64,000 nt of DNA from Bradyrhizobium sp. CCGUVB1N3 (GCF_024199925.1 NZ_JANADR010000001.1:434001-498000), one strand, 5' to 3'; shown: positions 8,799 to 17,422, counted from the first letter of the stretch. Numbers and translations are program-made. The notes: generated from the letters alone by a model not told the origin.

Positions 8799-11700
8799 TT
8801 AGCGGCGCGCGTGCTGGGATTGCGGGCACCCGAGGTCCGCAATCGCTTGCTCGATCCGGTGCGCAAAACGGCTGTGGAAGGCGTTGGACCCGATCACGTG
8901 CAAATGGGTCGTCCCGGCGATGATCTCGGCCGGGTTGGCACGACGCGAGTACTGTCGCCAGTCGATCAGGTTGAGGCCGCGATGGAGGCTGTCCTCTGCT
9001 GTCCACGAATGGAGTGGGCAGTCGTATCGTTGCATGCGGTAGCGACGGAAAATGAGTGCGTTGTCGATCAGGATCCAGAATGTATGTTCGCGGCTGGAGA
9101 CATCCGGTCCGTCGGTTGGAAGCTCGTCTTTCTCGTTGCCGATGAAGCGCAGGAACTGTTCGTAGGTGAGCGCATCCATTGACGCCAGGAGGCGCTCCCA
9201 GTCGCTGCGCATGCGCGTACGCGCGAGCCAGTCTGTCACCTGTGACCGCAAGAGGTCTCGTTCGCCCGGGGCAAATTGCGGGATGGCGCCGAGCGCGAAC
9301 TCGCTGCCGATCTCGCAGACGTCGACCATTCCGATCAAACGCAGATCGACGTCATTGCCGAGCATCCGGGCGGCTTCATAGGCGAGAAGGCCGCCCCACG
9401 ACCAGCCGAGGAAGAGGCAGGGTTGACCGCGGCTCTGTCGCCGAATGTGCTCGACATAACGGCCTGTGATCTCTTCCACGGTGGCATTCAGCTTCAGGTC
9501 TTCCGAGAGGGAGTAGCAGATGAAGCCCGTTGCAGGCTGCTCAGGCCCGAGGAAGTCGACGAGCTTGACGTACTCGCGAGTGCTCACGAGCAGTCCTGGA
9601 AAGCAGTAGAGCATCGGCTTGCTCCCGGACGTGCGTAGCGCGATTACCTGGCTGCCGATCTCTTCTCCGCCTCCTTCGATACGGGCCGCCAAGGATCGGA
9701 CCGTGGGATAGTTGAAGAGGTCGGCGATGGTGGTGTGCAGGTCCGGTCGCTGGCGCTTCAATCGTGTCAGGATCTTGATCGCCGCGAGTGAGTGCCCTCC
9801 GATCTGGAAAAAGTCATGGGTCACTCCGATCGCCCGGAGGTCGAGCACCTCGCACCAGATCTCGAGAAGCTCACTCTCCAGGGACGTGGTCGGCGGCACG
9901 GCGTCCGTTAGTCGCTTGACCGGTGCGGGCAGCGCCGCACGATCAAGCTTGCTGTTGGGATTGATCGGCAGCCGCTCGAGCGGGACGATCGCGGCTGGGA
10001 CCATATAGTCCGGTAATTTGCCGCCGACGGCCCGGCGTAGATCATCGGGATCGAGCGTCGCGCCGACCTCGGGGACGACGTAGGCGACAAGGCTCGGCTG
10101 GCCGTCATCGTTACGCAACAGGGCGACGCATTCGCCGACGCCAGGCTGCTCCACCAGGGCTGACTCGATTTCGCCGAGCTCGATCCGGTAGCCGCGCAGT
10201 TTGACCTGATGATCGACACGGCCGACGAATTCGACCGTGCCGTCTTCGCGCCAGCGAGTGAGATCACCCGAGCGATACAGGCGTCCGCCGTCGGCGGCAA
10301 AGGGATCGGGCACGAAACGGTCCGCGGTGATGCCGGGACGACCGACATAGCCGCGAGCGACTCCCTCGCCCCCCAAATAGAGCTCGCCGGTGACGCCAAT
10401 CGGGCAGGGATTCATGTCGGCATCGAGGACATAGATGCGTCTGCGTCCGACTGCACGTCCGATCGGAGCATAGGTTCCGTGAAAGCGGGTGCCGGGCCGG
10501 ACCTTCCAGACCATTGGCGTCATGATTGTCTCTGTCGGACCGTAGCCGTTAATGAGCCACTTGGCCGGAAGCGATCGGGTCAAAAGGTCAAACGTCGTCT
10601 GGGCCAGTCCTTCGCCGCCGAAAGAGTAGAGCCGCAAGGGAGGCGCGTCACCGGCTATGTCCGCCCATTCCGCAAGCTGCTGCATGTAGGTGGTCGGAAT
10701 ACTCGCATTATTGGCGCCGTGCCTGTGCATCGCGCTCAGGGTCTGTTCCGGTGTCCATAAGGCCTGGTCGGGCAAGACGATGCTGCCACCCATCATGAGG
10801 GGTACCATCCACCGTTCATGCCCGCCATCGGAGCTGAACGGCAGGAACGGTAGCTCCCGCGAGGCCTCCGACATTTCGTAGATGCGCGCTGTGCTCTGGC
10901 AATGGTGGGTGAGGGGGCCGTGCTCAACCGCCACTCCCTTCGGCAGTCCGGTCGAGCCTGAGGTGTACATCACATAGGCGAGCTGGCTGTGATGAACGGA
11001 CACGGGCGGAGGCGTCACCGGGACCTCGGAGAGATCCAGTCGGTCCAGTTCCAGGATCGTTGCATCGATATCCGAGGGAATGCGCTCGCGCAGCCAGCTG
11101 TTTGTGATGATGACCCTCACGCCGGCGTCGCGGAAGATATGATGGTTGCGCGCCGGCGGTTGATCCGGTTCTACGGGAATGTAGGCGCCGCCAGCTTTCA
11201 GAACGGCAAGGATCGCGGCAATGGTCTCCGGCGAGCGCTTGACCAGCACGGCGACGCAGACCTCCGGACCCGTTCCGGCGCCAATCAGGCGATGAGCGAG
11301 CTGGTTAGCGCGCCGATCAAGGTCAGCATGGGTCCAGCGCTCGTCTGCATAGATGATCGCTGTCTTGTCGGGCGTCAGGGCGGCGTGCGCCGCAATCCAT
11401 TCGTGGACCGGGCGATCATCGTCCGTCGCCTCGTCTTCATAGGGGGCTGAGAGACGGTCCAGCTCTTCCGCGGAGACCAACGCGATGTCGCGCAGGCACA
11501 CATTCCCGTTGAGCGTTGCGGATTCCAAAATCCGCAGGAAATGATTCGCGGCGCGGGCCAGCAGTGCGTTGTCGTAGAGTGCCTCCGATGCATCGATGAC
11601 CACATCGAGATGACCCGCAACATTCACTTCCGTAACCAGCACCAGGTCCGCGTCAGCGCGCGTTGCTGGCGCGAGTACCGTCCCGATTGTGATGTCCGGC

Positions 11701-12824
11701 GGCGTCGAGGGTGCGTCGATCAGGCTGTCGCGATGCTCGAACAGCGATGCAATGTAGGTGCCGCGCATGTCCTGATCGTCACGCCACAGCTCCTGCGTTA
11801 GCCGTTCCAGGGGTAAGTGATGTCGCAATCCCTCATCCAGGCGGTCGCGAGCATGCCGTGCAGCCGCGACAAAGGTCATGGCCGGCGAGAAATCGAGACG
11901 AAGCGGAACGAGGTCCTCCAGTCTGGCGATAACATCAGTAGCGTTCGAATTTGCGCGGCCATCACAGACGAATCCCGAGCGCAATCTGAACTGGCCCCCA
12001 TACAGCGCCAGGAGCACGTTGAAGGCCGTCAGGAGGACCAGCCGCTCGGAAAGACCGGACGCCATGGCGAGATCGAGCACCTTCATCCGGAGATCCGGGT
12101 TGAGGGTGAAGCGATGCTGCTTGCGCAGTCCGGCGGCACCGTCCCCGAGAGCTGGCCGGACCGGAAGAGTTGCACAGATACGCTCCTCTCCAAACGTCGA
12201 TCGCCAATAGGAAAGGGCGTCATCGTGGGCCGACGAGTGCAGCCACTGATGCTCGACGGCCGCCCGGTGCAGGCCGGCGTCGAGCACCGAGTCTACCCGA
12301 GGGCCAGCCAAGGCCCTTGGAAGATCTCGCGCGAGGACTCTTAATGATGCGGCATCGCAGACGATCGGATGCAGAGCGATGACGACGACTTGGTCGGTGT
12401 CGCCGAGCCGTATGATCCGCGCACGCGCGGAGACATCGATTTCGAGATCAATGGGTGAGGCAAGAAAGTCGGCGATTGCGTCCAAGAGCGCCGCATCCCG
12501 CTTCTCAGCGGCGATTTGCGAAATATCCCCCGTCGAGACCTGAAACGCGTCCATCGTGGCTGCGGTTTGTTCGACATGTCCGCCGGCCAAGCGCCGGAAA
12601 CGCATTCGCAGTGCCGGATGACGTCGGGCCAGCCGGCGCAGTGCTGATCTGAGCATCTCGGTCCCAACGGCCCCCTGAAGCCGCAAGGCGAGGACCTGGG
12701 CCGGGAAAACGCTGTGATTGCCGATCTGGCCGAGCGACCAGATCCGTTTTTGGGCCAGTGTCAGGGGAAAGTGGTGTGCTCCGGCGTCGATCACGCCAGA
12801 GAGTTCGGCACTAAGGACTGTCAT
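8799..12824 (-). CDS. Single-module nonribosomal peptide synthetase (C-A-T-TE)
   Basis: 1341 residues. Condensation-like domain about 15-450, adenylation domain 470-965, carrier (T) domain around Ser1011, thioesterase 1065-1341. Adenylation motifs: A3 YTSGSTGLPKG at 619, A5 NGYGPTETIM at 758, A7 YRSGDL at 849, A8 VDHQVKLRGYRIELGEIE at 869, and A10 with Lys958. The carrier site is FFQIGGHSLAAIK and the thioesterase nucleophile motif is GWSWGG (Ser1141). The usual condensation motif HHxxxDG reads HPIVCDA at 152-158, so the expected catalytic second His is Pro. A lone module with a thioesterase implies iterative use, building an oligomer of one hydroxylated, acylated amino acid. Neighbours supply hydroxylation, acylation, MbtH help, export and uptake. 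By family and context it resembles vicibactin-type synthetases; the product is unknown. Confidence 0.92.
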   Translation of the reverse strand: MTVLSAELSGVIDAGAHHFPLTLAQKRIWSLGQIGNHSVFPAQVLALRLQGAVGTEMLRSALRRLARRHPALRMRFRRLAGGHVEQTAATMDAFQVSTGDISQIAAEKRDAALLDAIADFLASPIDLEIDVSARARIIRLGDTDQVVVIALHPIVCDAASLRVLARDLPRALAGPRVDSVLDAGLHRAAVEHQWLHSSAHDDALSYWRSTFGEERICATLPVRPALGDGAAGLRKQHRFTLNPDLRMKVLDLAMASGLSERLVLLTAFNVLLALYGGQFRLRSGFVCDGRANSNATDVIARLEDLVPLRLDFSPAMTFVAAARHARDRLDEGLRHHLPLERLTQELWRDDQDMRGTYIASLFEHRDSLIDAPSTPPDITIGTVLAPATRADADLVLVTEVNVAGHLDVVIDASEALYDNALLARAANHFLRILESATLNGNVCLRDIALVSAEELDRLSAPYEDEATDDDRPVHEWIAAHAALTPDKTAIIYADERWTHADLDRRANQLAHRLIGAGTGPEVCVAVLVKRSPETIAAILAVLKAGGAYIPVEPDQPPARNHHIFRDAGVRVIITNSWLRERIPSDIDATILELDRLDLSEVPVTPPPVSVHHSQLAYVMYTSGSTGLPKGVAVEHGPLTHHCQSTARIYEMSEASRELPFLPFSSDGGHERWMVPLMMGGSIVLPDQALWTPEQTLSAMHRHGANNASIPTTYMQQLAEWADIAGDAPPLRLYSFGGEGLAQTTFDLLTRSLPAKWLINGYGPTETIMTPMVWKVRPGTRFHGTYAPIGRAVGRRRIYVLDADMNPCPIGVTGELYLGGEGVARGYVGRPGITADRFVPDPFAADGGRLYRSGDLTRWREDGTVEFVGRVDHQVKLRGYRIELGEIESALVEQPGVGECVALLRNDDGQPSLVAYVVPEVGATLDPDDLRRAVGGKLPDYMVPAAIVPLERLPINPNSKLDRAALPAPVKRLTDAVPPTTSLESELLEIWCEVLDLRAIGVTHDFFQIGGHSLAAIKILTRLKRQRPDLHTTIADLFNYPTVRSLAARIEGGGEEIGSQVIALRTSGSKPMLYCFPGLLVSTREYVKLVDFLGPEQPATGFICYSLSEDLKLNATVEEITGRYVEHIRRQSRGQPCLFLGWSWGGLLAYEAARMLGNDVDLRLIGMVDVCEIGSEFALGAIPQFAPGERDLLRSQVTDWLARTRMRSDWERLLASMDALTYEQFLRFIGNEKDELPTDGPDVSSREHTFWILIDNALIFRRYRMQRYDCPLHSWTAEDSLHRGLNLIDWRQYSRRANPAEIIAGTTHLHVIGSNAFHSRFAHRIEQAIADLGCPQSQHARR

Positions 12825-12867
12825 ATGGCTCCGCGGCTGCTGAAGTTGTCGCTAGGGGGCGCTTTCG

Positions 12868-13086
12868 TCAGGATCTTCCGGTCGTCGGGCTTTGGCTGTC
12901 CATCAACTGCGCCCAGCTCGCGGGCCGCGAGTCGCACCATGTGGTCTCGATATGCGCGAGGCACTCGTCTCGTGAACCGTTGAAAGGGATGGCTTTCCAT
13001 CCGAACGGCACGGGGCGACCGTCCCGCCAAACGGAATAGCGGCCTTCGCTATCCCTCACCACCTGCCAAACGTCGTCGATGTCCAT
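12868..13086 (-). CDS. MbtH-like protein, NRPS adenylation partner
   Basis: 72 residues, normal for the family. The segment SEGRYSVWRDGRPVPFGWKA followed by SRDECLAHIETTWCDSRP contains the conserved Trp and Pro residues of MbtH proteins, which bind adenylation domains and stabilise or activate them. It is the first gene of the minus-strand operon, 43 bases before the NRPS start. A candidate iron-starvation promoter lies 34 bases upstream of its ATG. The NRPS adenylation domain is its obvious client. Confidence 0.93.
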   Translation of the reverse strand: MDIDDVWQVVRDSEGRYSVWRDGRPVPFGWKAIPFNGSRDECLAHIETTWCDSRPASWAQLMDSQSPTTGRS

Positions 13087-13119
13087 GGGTTGGTCTCTCT
13101 CGCCGATGCTGCTTGCAAG

Positions 13120-13143
13120 ACGAAAGCGGCTGTCCTGGATTTA
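13120..13143 (-). promoter_or_regulatory. Candidate iron-starvation ECF sigma promoter (IS box) for mbtH-NRPS operon
   Basis: Read on the minus strand the site is TAAAT, a 16-base spacer, then CGT, an exact match to the TAAAT-N16-CGT box of PvdS-type iron-starvation sigma factors. CGT lies 33 bases before the mbtH start codon, a sensible distance for a -10 element and a short leader. The presumed user is the ECF sigma factor encoded at 21109. No experimental start site is known here. Confidence 0.7.
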
Positions 13144-13171
13144 GGCTGTGCGCGATTTTTTTTGGTTCGGC

Positions 13172-13195
13172 TAAATCGGCGGGTAGGTCAGTCGT
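13172..13195 (+). promoter_or_regulatory. Candidate iron-starvation ECF sigma promoter (IS box) for acyltransferase operon
   Basis: TAAAT (13172-13176), exactly 16 bases, then CGT (13193-13195). It is back to back with the minus-strand box, 28 bases between the two TAAAT elements. Because the -10-like CGT ends at 13195, translation from the upstream ATG at 13199 is unlikely. This supports the start at 13256 for the next gene. Confidence 0.7.
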
Positions 13196-13255
13196 CTTGT
13201 GTATGAATGCCGGGTTTGGCAGAGCCCATCGCAACGATTCACCGAGGCCTTCAGG

Positions 13256-14341
13256 ATGAATGCCAAGACGCAACTGATGTCCTGGCGCGAGCAGGGACCG
13301 CGAACTGGAATAACCAAAGCGGGCCTTGGTGGTCGGATATCGGTCACCTCAGGAGATGGCACCATGGAGGTCTGCGATGACGTGGGCCTGCGCAGTCATT
13401 TTGGGGTGATCCGGGATGGCGATGCGCTGCGTGTCCGCGTGCCGCCTGATTTGCGGAGCGATGCGTATCACTTGCTTTGCGGCGCGATTGAGGTTTTGAC
13501 CGCTGTCGATCGGGCCGTTCGTGTGAGGCTGGAAGGTGTCGACCGCGAGCTTGCGGGTAGGCTGCATCGGGAAGGTATCGCAATGCATCAGGGCGGGATC
13601 CTGATCGTCGAGCCAGCCCAATTCTGGCAACAGCCTCGGTTATGGCTGCCGCATGCGGAGTCCCATGGAGGTCATCCGCAGCTGCACGTGATGTCCGGTG
13701 ATCGCCGGCACCCGCGACGTGCGCCCAAGCCAGGCGGCATTTGCTATGCGCGGTACATTCCGTGGCTTGATCGGGTACTTTCCTTTGTCGTCGTCGATCC
13801 CGAGCGCGATCTTCCACTCTATCATCGTTGGATGAACGATCCCCGTATCGAAATCATCTGGGGAGACGGTGGCGACCTCCAGCGCCATCGACGCGACCTC
13901 GAAGAGCGGACGGTCGATCCGCACGTCCTGCCTTTGATTGGCTATGCCGATGACGCGCCCTTCGGCTATTTCGAGGTTTACTGGGCGAAGGAAAATCGAA
14001 TCGGACCGCACTACCGTGCGGACGACTATGATCGCGGTTGGCACGTGGCGATTGGCGAGGAGGCGTATCGTGGTCGCGCCTGGATCACCGCATGGTTGCC
14101 GTCGCTCATGCACTTCATCTTTCTTGACGACATTCGCACCCAGCGGATTGTCGGAGAGCCAAAGGCCAGCCACAGCCAGCAAATTCGCAATCTCGATCGC
14201 GCGGGTTTTGCGAAGATCAAGCATTTCGACCTACCGCACAAGCGTGCCCTGCTGGTCATGCTGTTGCGCGAGCACTTCTTTGCAGACCGATTGTGGGCGA
14301 CGGAACGCGATTCCGCAGCCGAAGTGTCCACGCAGGCATGA
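13256..14341 (+). CDS. Siderophore hydroxamate acyltransferase (IucB/VbsA-like GNAT)
   Basis: 361 residues from the ATG at 13256, which has GAGG 8 bases upstream and lies downstream of the candidate promoter; an ATG at 13199 in the same frame is too close to that promoter. The C-terminal 190 residues carry the IucB/MbtK/RhbD fold: LPLYHRWMNDPRIEIIWGDG, then PLIGYADDAPFGYFEVYWAK, then DYDRGWHVAIGE and a C-terminal KASHSQQIRNLDRAGFAKIK acyl-CoA-binding region. Such enzymes transfer an acyl group from CoA to the hydroxylamine of N-hydroxy-ornithine or -lysine, completing the hydroxamate. It works directly after the hydroxylase encoded across the divergent promoter. Its TGA overlaps the ATG of the exporter gene. 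Confidence 0.88.
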   Translation: MNAKTQLMSWREQGPRTGITKAGLGGRISVTSGDGTMEVCDDVGLRSHFGVIRDGDALRVRVPPDLRSDAYHLLCGAIEVLTAVDRAVRVRLEGVDRELAGRLHREGIAMHQGGILIVEPAQFWQQPRLWLPHAESHGGHPQLHVMSGDRRHPRRAPKPGGICYARYIPWLDRVLSFVVVDPERDLPLYHRWMNDPRIEIIWGDGGDLQRHRRDLEERTVDPHVLPLIGYADDAPFGYFEVYWAKENRIGPHYRADDYDRGWHVAIGEEAYRGRAWITAWLPSLMHFIFLDDIRTQRIVGEPKASHSQQIRNLDRAGFAKIKHFDLPHKRALLVMLLREHFFADRLWATERDSAAEVSTQA

Positions 14342-15756
14342 CGATATCGGTTTCCGCAGCGGCGGACGCGCCCGAACCTGGCTTTGCGGCCCCGCTCGAC
14401 CTCGCCGCGCCAGACATCGGGCGAACGATCGTTCGATTGGCGCTGCCCGCGGTGATCGGGCTGTCAATCAACGCGTTGCACCATGCTGCGAATGCCGTGT
14501 TCGTTGGAATGATCGGCGCGCATGCCATGGCCGCGGTCAGCGTGGTCTTGCCGCTCGCGATGGTGATCGGCGCGATCGGCGAGGGGCTGGGAGTGGGGGC
14601 CGCGGCCATGATCGGTCGCCTGCTTGGCAGCGGCGCCGCGGGCCGTGCCAGCGTCACGGCTTCCACCATATTGACTCTGGCGGTACCCGTCGGTCTGGCG
14701 ATCACGCTTGTCGTCATGTCCGTTCGCCAGCCGCTGCTGGCGACGTTCGGTGCCAACCCGGACACGTGGCTGATGGCGGACAGCTATGTGGGCGTGATGG
14801 CATTCGGCGCGACCTTGACGCTTCTTCAGATCATCGCCGACTTCATCGCAATCGCGGAAGGCAACACCCGTTTCAGCATGTGGACGTTGCTTGGCGGATT
14901 TGCCCTCAACATCGCCCTCGATCCGGTGCTCATCTTTACGCTCGAGCTCGGAGTCTCCGGCGCGGCGTTGGCGACGATCCTGTCGCAACTCGCTGTTCTG
15001 GCCGCGTACGCATTCTACTTTCTCGCGCGAGCGGGGCGGGTCCACGTGACGCTCCATCTGGTGCGCCCGCGCTCTTCCATCTTGCGACCGGTCATCGTCT
15101 TGGGCTTGCCAACGACGCTTGCAAGCATCGCCACTGCGGCGGCCTTCGCCATGGTCTACTACCAGGCCGGTTCGTTTGGCGGGGATACCGCTATTGCGGG
15201 TCTCGGCATCGCACTGCGGATGCTTGCGCTCGGCTCCTTGCCGCTGATCGGCTTCGCGCTTGGGGCGCAGACGGTGCTGAGCTTCGCCTATGGTGCTGGC
15301 AATCGTGCCCGCGTGCTCGCGGCGACCCGTTTCGCGCTGGCCGCCGCCTCCGGCTTTGCGCTCCTGTACGGTTGCATCGTCGTCGTCCTCGCGCGGCCGA
15401 TCGCTTGCCTGTTCTCAGCGAATCCCGCCGTGCAGGATGTGGCCGTGACCGCGATTGTCGCGGTCCATGCTGCCTTTCCGCTCGCTGGAGTTCGGTTGGT
15501 TGTGCTTGTTCTGCTTCAGGCGATTGGGCAAGTACGCGAGGCGGCGCTGGTGAGCCTTGCCCCACAAGGCTATCTGCTCATTCCGCTTCTTGTGGTGTTG
15601 CCGCCATGGTTTGGCTTCGGCGGGATCCTGGCAGCTCTCGCCGTTGCGGCGGCGCTCGCAAGCGTTCTGGCGGTCGCCTTGCTGATCCCGGTCGTCCGGC
15701 GTCTCGGCGCCTCGCAATTCGGTCCTGAAAGCGTTGGCGGGGAGAAGGCTACTTGA
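14338..15756 (+). CDS. MATE-family efflux transporter, probable siderophore exporter
   Basis: 472 residues, about 12 hydrophobic segments, normal for MATE/DinF proteins. The start is the ATG inside ATGA at the acyltransferase stop. LPAVIGLSINALHHAANAVF in helix 1 and the symmetric second half (VLGLPTTLASIATAAAFAMV) show the duplicated MATE fold. MATE pumps use proton or sodium gradients to expel organic molecules. Its place between siderophore biosynthesis genes points to export of the finished siderophore, as proposed for VbsD in vicibactin clusters. The stop overlaps the next start (TTGA). Confidence 0.88.
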   Translation: MTISVSAAADAPEPGFAAPLDLAAPDIGRTIVRLALPAVIGLSINALHHAANAVFVGMIGAHAMAAVSVVLPLAMVIGAIGEGLGVGAAAMIGRLLGSGAAGRASVTASTILTLAVPVGLAITLVVMSVRQPLLATFGANPDTWLMADSYVGVMAFGATLTLLQIIADFIAIAEGNTRFSMWTLLGGFALNIALDPVLIFTLELGVSGAALATILSQLAVLAAYAFYFLARAGRVHVTLHLVRPRSSILRPVIVLGLPTTLASIATAAAFAMVYYQAGSFGGDTAIAGLGIALRMLALGSLPLIGFALGAQTVLSFAYGAGNRARVLAATRFALAAASGFALLYGCIVVVLARPIACLFSANPAVQDVAVTAIVAVHAAFPLAGVRLVVLVLLQAIGQVREAALVSLAPQGYLLIPLLVVLPPWFGFGGILAALAVAAALASVLAVALLIPVVRRLGASQFGPESVGGEKAT

Positions 15757-16229
15757 CTGTCATTTCTCTCGTTCGATCCGGCAAGTCTGGTCTTTGCAGC
15801 GAAATCATGGGCGAGCTTCCGGAGTGGTTCGATCATCCCGAGGCCAATGCTGCCTGTGCGGAGGTCGTCGAGGAGTTGCCGATGTTCGCCTGCCAGTTGG
15901 AGGGCAACGTTGCTGGCCTTGTGGCGCTGAAGCTGCATCCCCCATCTGCCATCGAGATCTTCGTGATCGCTGTGCGCCGCAGGTTCCATGGTCAAGGCGT
16001 GGGGCATCTGCTCATCGGAGCCGCGGCTGACTACGCCCGAAACACCGGTTGCCGGTTGCTGACGGTGAAAACGCTGGCGCCCCGTGATCGAGACGAGCCC
16101 CAATATGCGGAAACGCGCGCCTTCTATGAGCGCAATGGGTTCATTGCCGCCGAGATATTCCCCACGCTCTGGCACGAGGACTTTCCGTGCCTGTTCCTGG
16201 TCAAACCGCTCGACAGGAGATCTGCTTGA
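15753..16229 (+). CDS. GNAT-family N-acetyltransferase in siderophore operon
   Basis: 158 residues from a TTG that overlaps the exporter stop (TTGA), with GGGGAGAAGG upstream. The motif IFVIAVRRRFHGQGVGHLLI is the acetyl-CoA-binding signature (R-x-x-G-x-G/A), and ETRAFYERNGFIAAEIFPTL is the C-terminal GNAT strand-helix. It probably acylates a small amine. Candidates are the alpha-amino group of the siderophore building block (the role VbsC has in vicibactin) or a self-protection step; neither can be shown here. It is translationally coupled on both sides. Confidence 0.82.
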   Translation: MTVISLVRSGKSGLCSEIMGELPEWFDHPEANAACAEVVEELPMFACQLEGNVAGLVALKLHPPSAIEIFVIAVRRRFHGQGVGHLLIGAAADYARNTGCRLLTVKTLAPRDRDEPQYAETRAFYERNGFIAAEIFPTLWHEDFPCLFLVKPLDRRSA

Positions 16230-17422
16230 ACAAGCATGCTTCGGCTTCGGCCCATTTGATATCGGATCACGAGTTGATTGCCGGCAACACCGCACTGTTT
16301 GCGCCGAATGGGCCGGTGCCGTTCAACGCTGCGTCGCCACCGATTTTCCAGACGTCGCTCTTCACCTTCGAAAGCTACGCGGCGATCGAGGACGTATTCG
16401 CTGGGCGGTCCGAGGAGTTCATCTACTCTCGCGGCAACAATCCCACGGTTGCGGAATTCGAGAGTCTAATTGCCGCGCTCGAAGGTGCCGAGACAGCCCG
16501 TGCCTTCTCCAGCGGCACAGGCGCCATCACTGCCGCAGTGCTCGCCTTCGTCGAGCAGGGTGACCGGATTGTCGCAGTTCGTAACGTCTACAACGATGTC
16601 TACTGCCTGTTCGGCAAGCTGCTTCGGAAGTTCGGCGTGACCGTCGACTACGTCGATGCGACGGATCCTGCGAAAGTTGCTGCCGTGCTGCCCGGTGCGA
16701 AGCTGCTCTATCTGGAGAACCCGACCTCCATGGTGTTCGAGGTCCAGGACATCGCAGCTCTTGCCGGGCTTGCCCGACAGCACGGCGCGATGACCATGAT
16801 TGATAACTCCTGGGCGACACCGTTGTTTCAGAAGCCGCTGCTGCACGGCGTCGATCTCGTCGTTCATGCGGCTTCAAAATATCTCGGGGGACACAGCGAC
16901 ACGGTCGCGGGGGTCGTGGCGGGATCGAAGGCCCATATCGCCCGCATCAATCGGACGAGCTATCCCTATCTCGGTGCCAAGCTTTCGCCCTTCGAGGCGT
17001 GGCTGTTGCTGCGTGGCATGCGGACGCTGCCCTTGCGCATGTCTCAGCACATGAAGAGCGGGCTGATCCTTGCGGAACGGCTGGGAAATCATCCCTTGAT
17101 TGCACGGGTTCGGCATCCGGCATTGTCCGATCATCCTGGGAAGGCATCGCTGTCAGGTTTTTCCGGCCTATTCGGCTTCGATGTCGCGGACGACGTCGAC
17201 GTGCCTGGTTTCGTCAATGCGCTAGAGCACATCCGCCTCGGCGTCAGTTGGGGCGGTCCCGAAACACTGATTGTCCCGGCGCAGGCGGCATTGCAGCTTC
17301 CTGAGGAATCCAATTCCTTCCGACGCTTCGGTGTCGTCGATCGCACGATCCGCTTTGCGGTTGGTCTCGAGGATCCCGACCTGCTCTGGCAGGATATCGA
17401 GCAGGCTTTGGCGGCGTCCTGA
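16226..17422 (+). CDS. Cys/Met-metabolism PLP-dependent enzyme (gamma-synthase/lyase family)
   Basis: 398 residues from a TTG overlapping the GNAT stop (TTGA), with GGAG upstream. YSRGNNPTV and FSSGTGAITAAVLAFVEQGD are the substrate and PLP phosphate motifs. MTMIDNSWATPLFQKPLLHG holds the Asp that pairs with the PLP nitrogen, and VVHAASKYLGGHSDTVAG holds the Schiff-base lysine. Relatives include cystathionine gamma-synthase, methionine gamma-lyase and O-acetylhomoserine sulfhydrylase. Full overlap with the siderophore operon suggests that it makes or modifies a precursor amino acid or side group. Such an enzyme is not part of the standard hydroxamate pathways I know, so the exact role is open. 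Confidence 0.88.
   Translation: MNKHASASAHLISDHELIAGNTALFAPNGPVPFNAASPPIFQTSLFTFESYAAIEDVFAGRSEEFIYSRGNNPTVAEFESLIAALEGAETARAFSSGTGAITAAVLAFVEQGDRIVAVRNVYNDVYCLFGKLLRKFGVTVDYVDATDPAKVAAVLPGAKLLYLENPTSMVFEVQDIAALAGLARQHGAMTMIDNSWATPLFQKPLLHGVDLVVHAASKYLGGHSDTVAGVVAGSKAHIARINRTSYPYLGAKLSPFEAWLLLRGMRTLPLRMSQHMKSGLILAERLGNHPLIARVRHPALSDHPGKASLSGFSGLFGFDVADDVDVPGFVNALEHIRLGVSWGGPETLIVPAQAALQLPEESNSFRRFGVVDRTIRFAVGLEDPDLLWQDIEQALAAS

Noticed and set aside
13199..13255. Upstream ATG start for the siderophore acyltransferase
   Set aside because: It lies 4 bases after the -10-like CGT of the IS box, and the ATG at 13256 has a better ribosome site.
13938..15728. 596-codon plus-strand frame overlapping acyltransferase and MATE genes
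   Set aside because: It is the shifted frame of two real genes and is Arg/Ser-rich with no motif.
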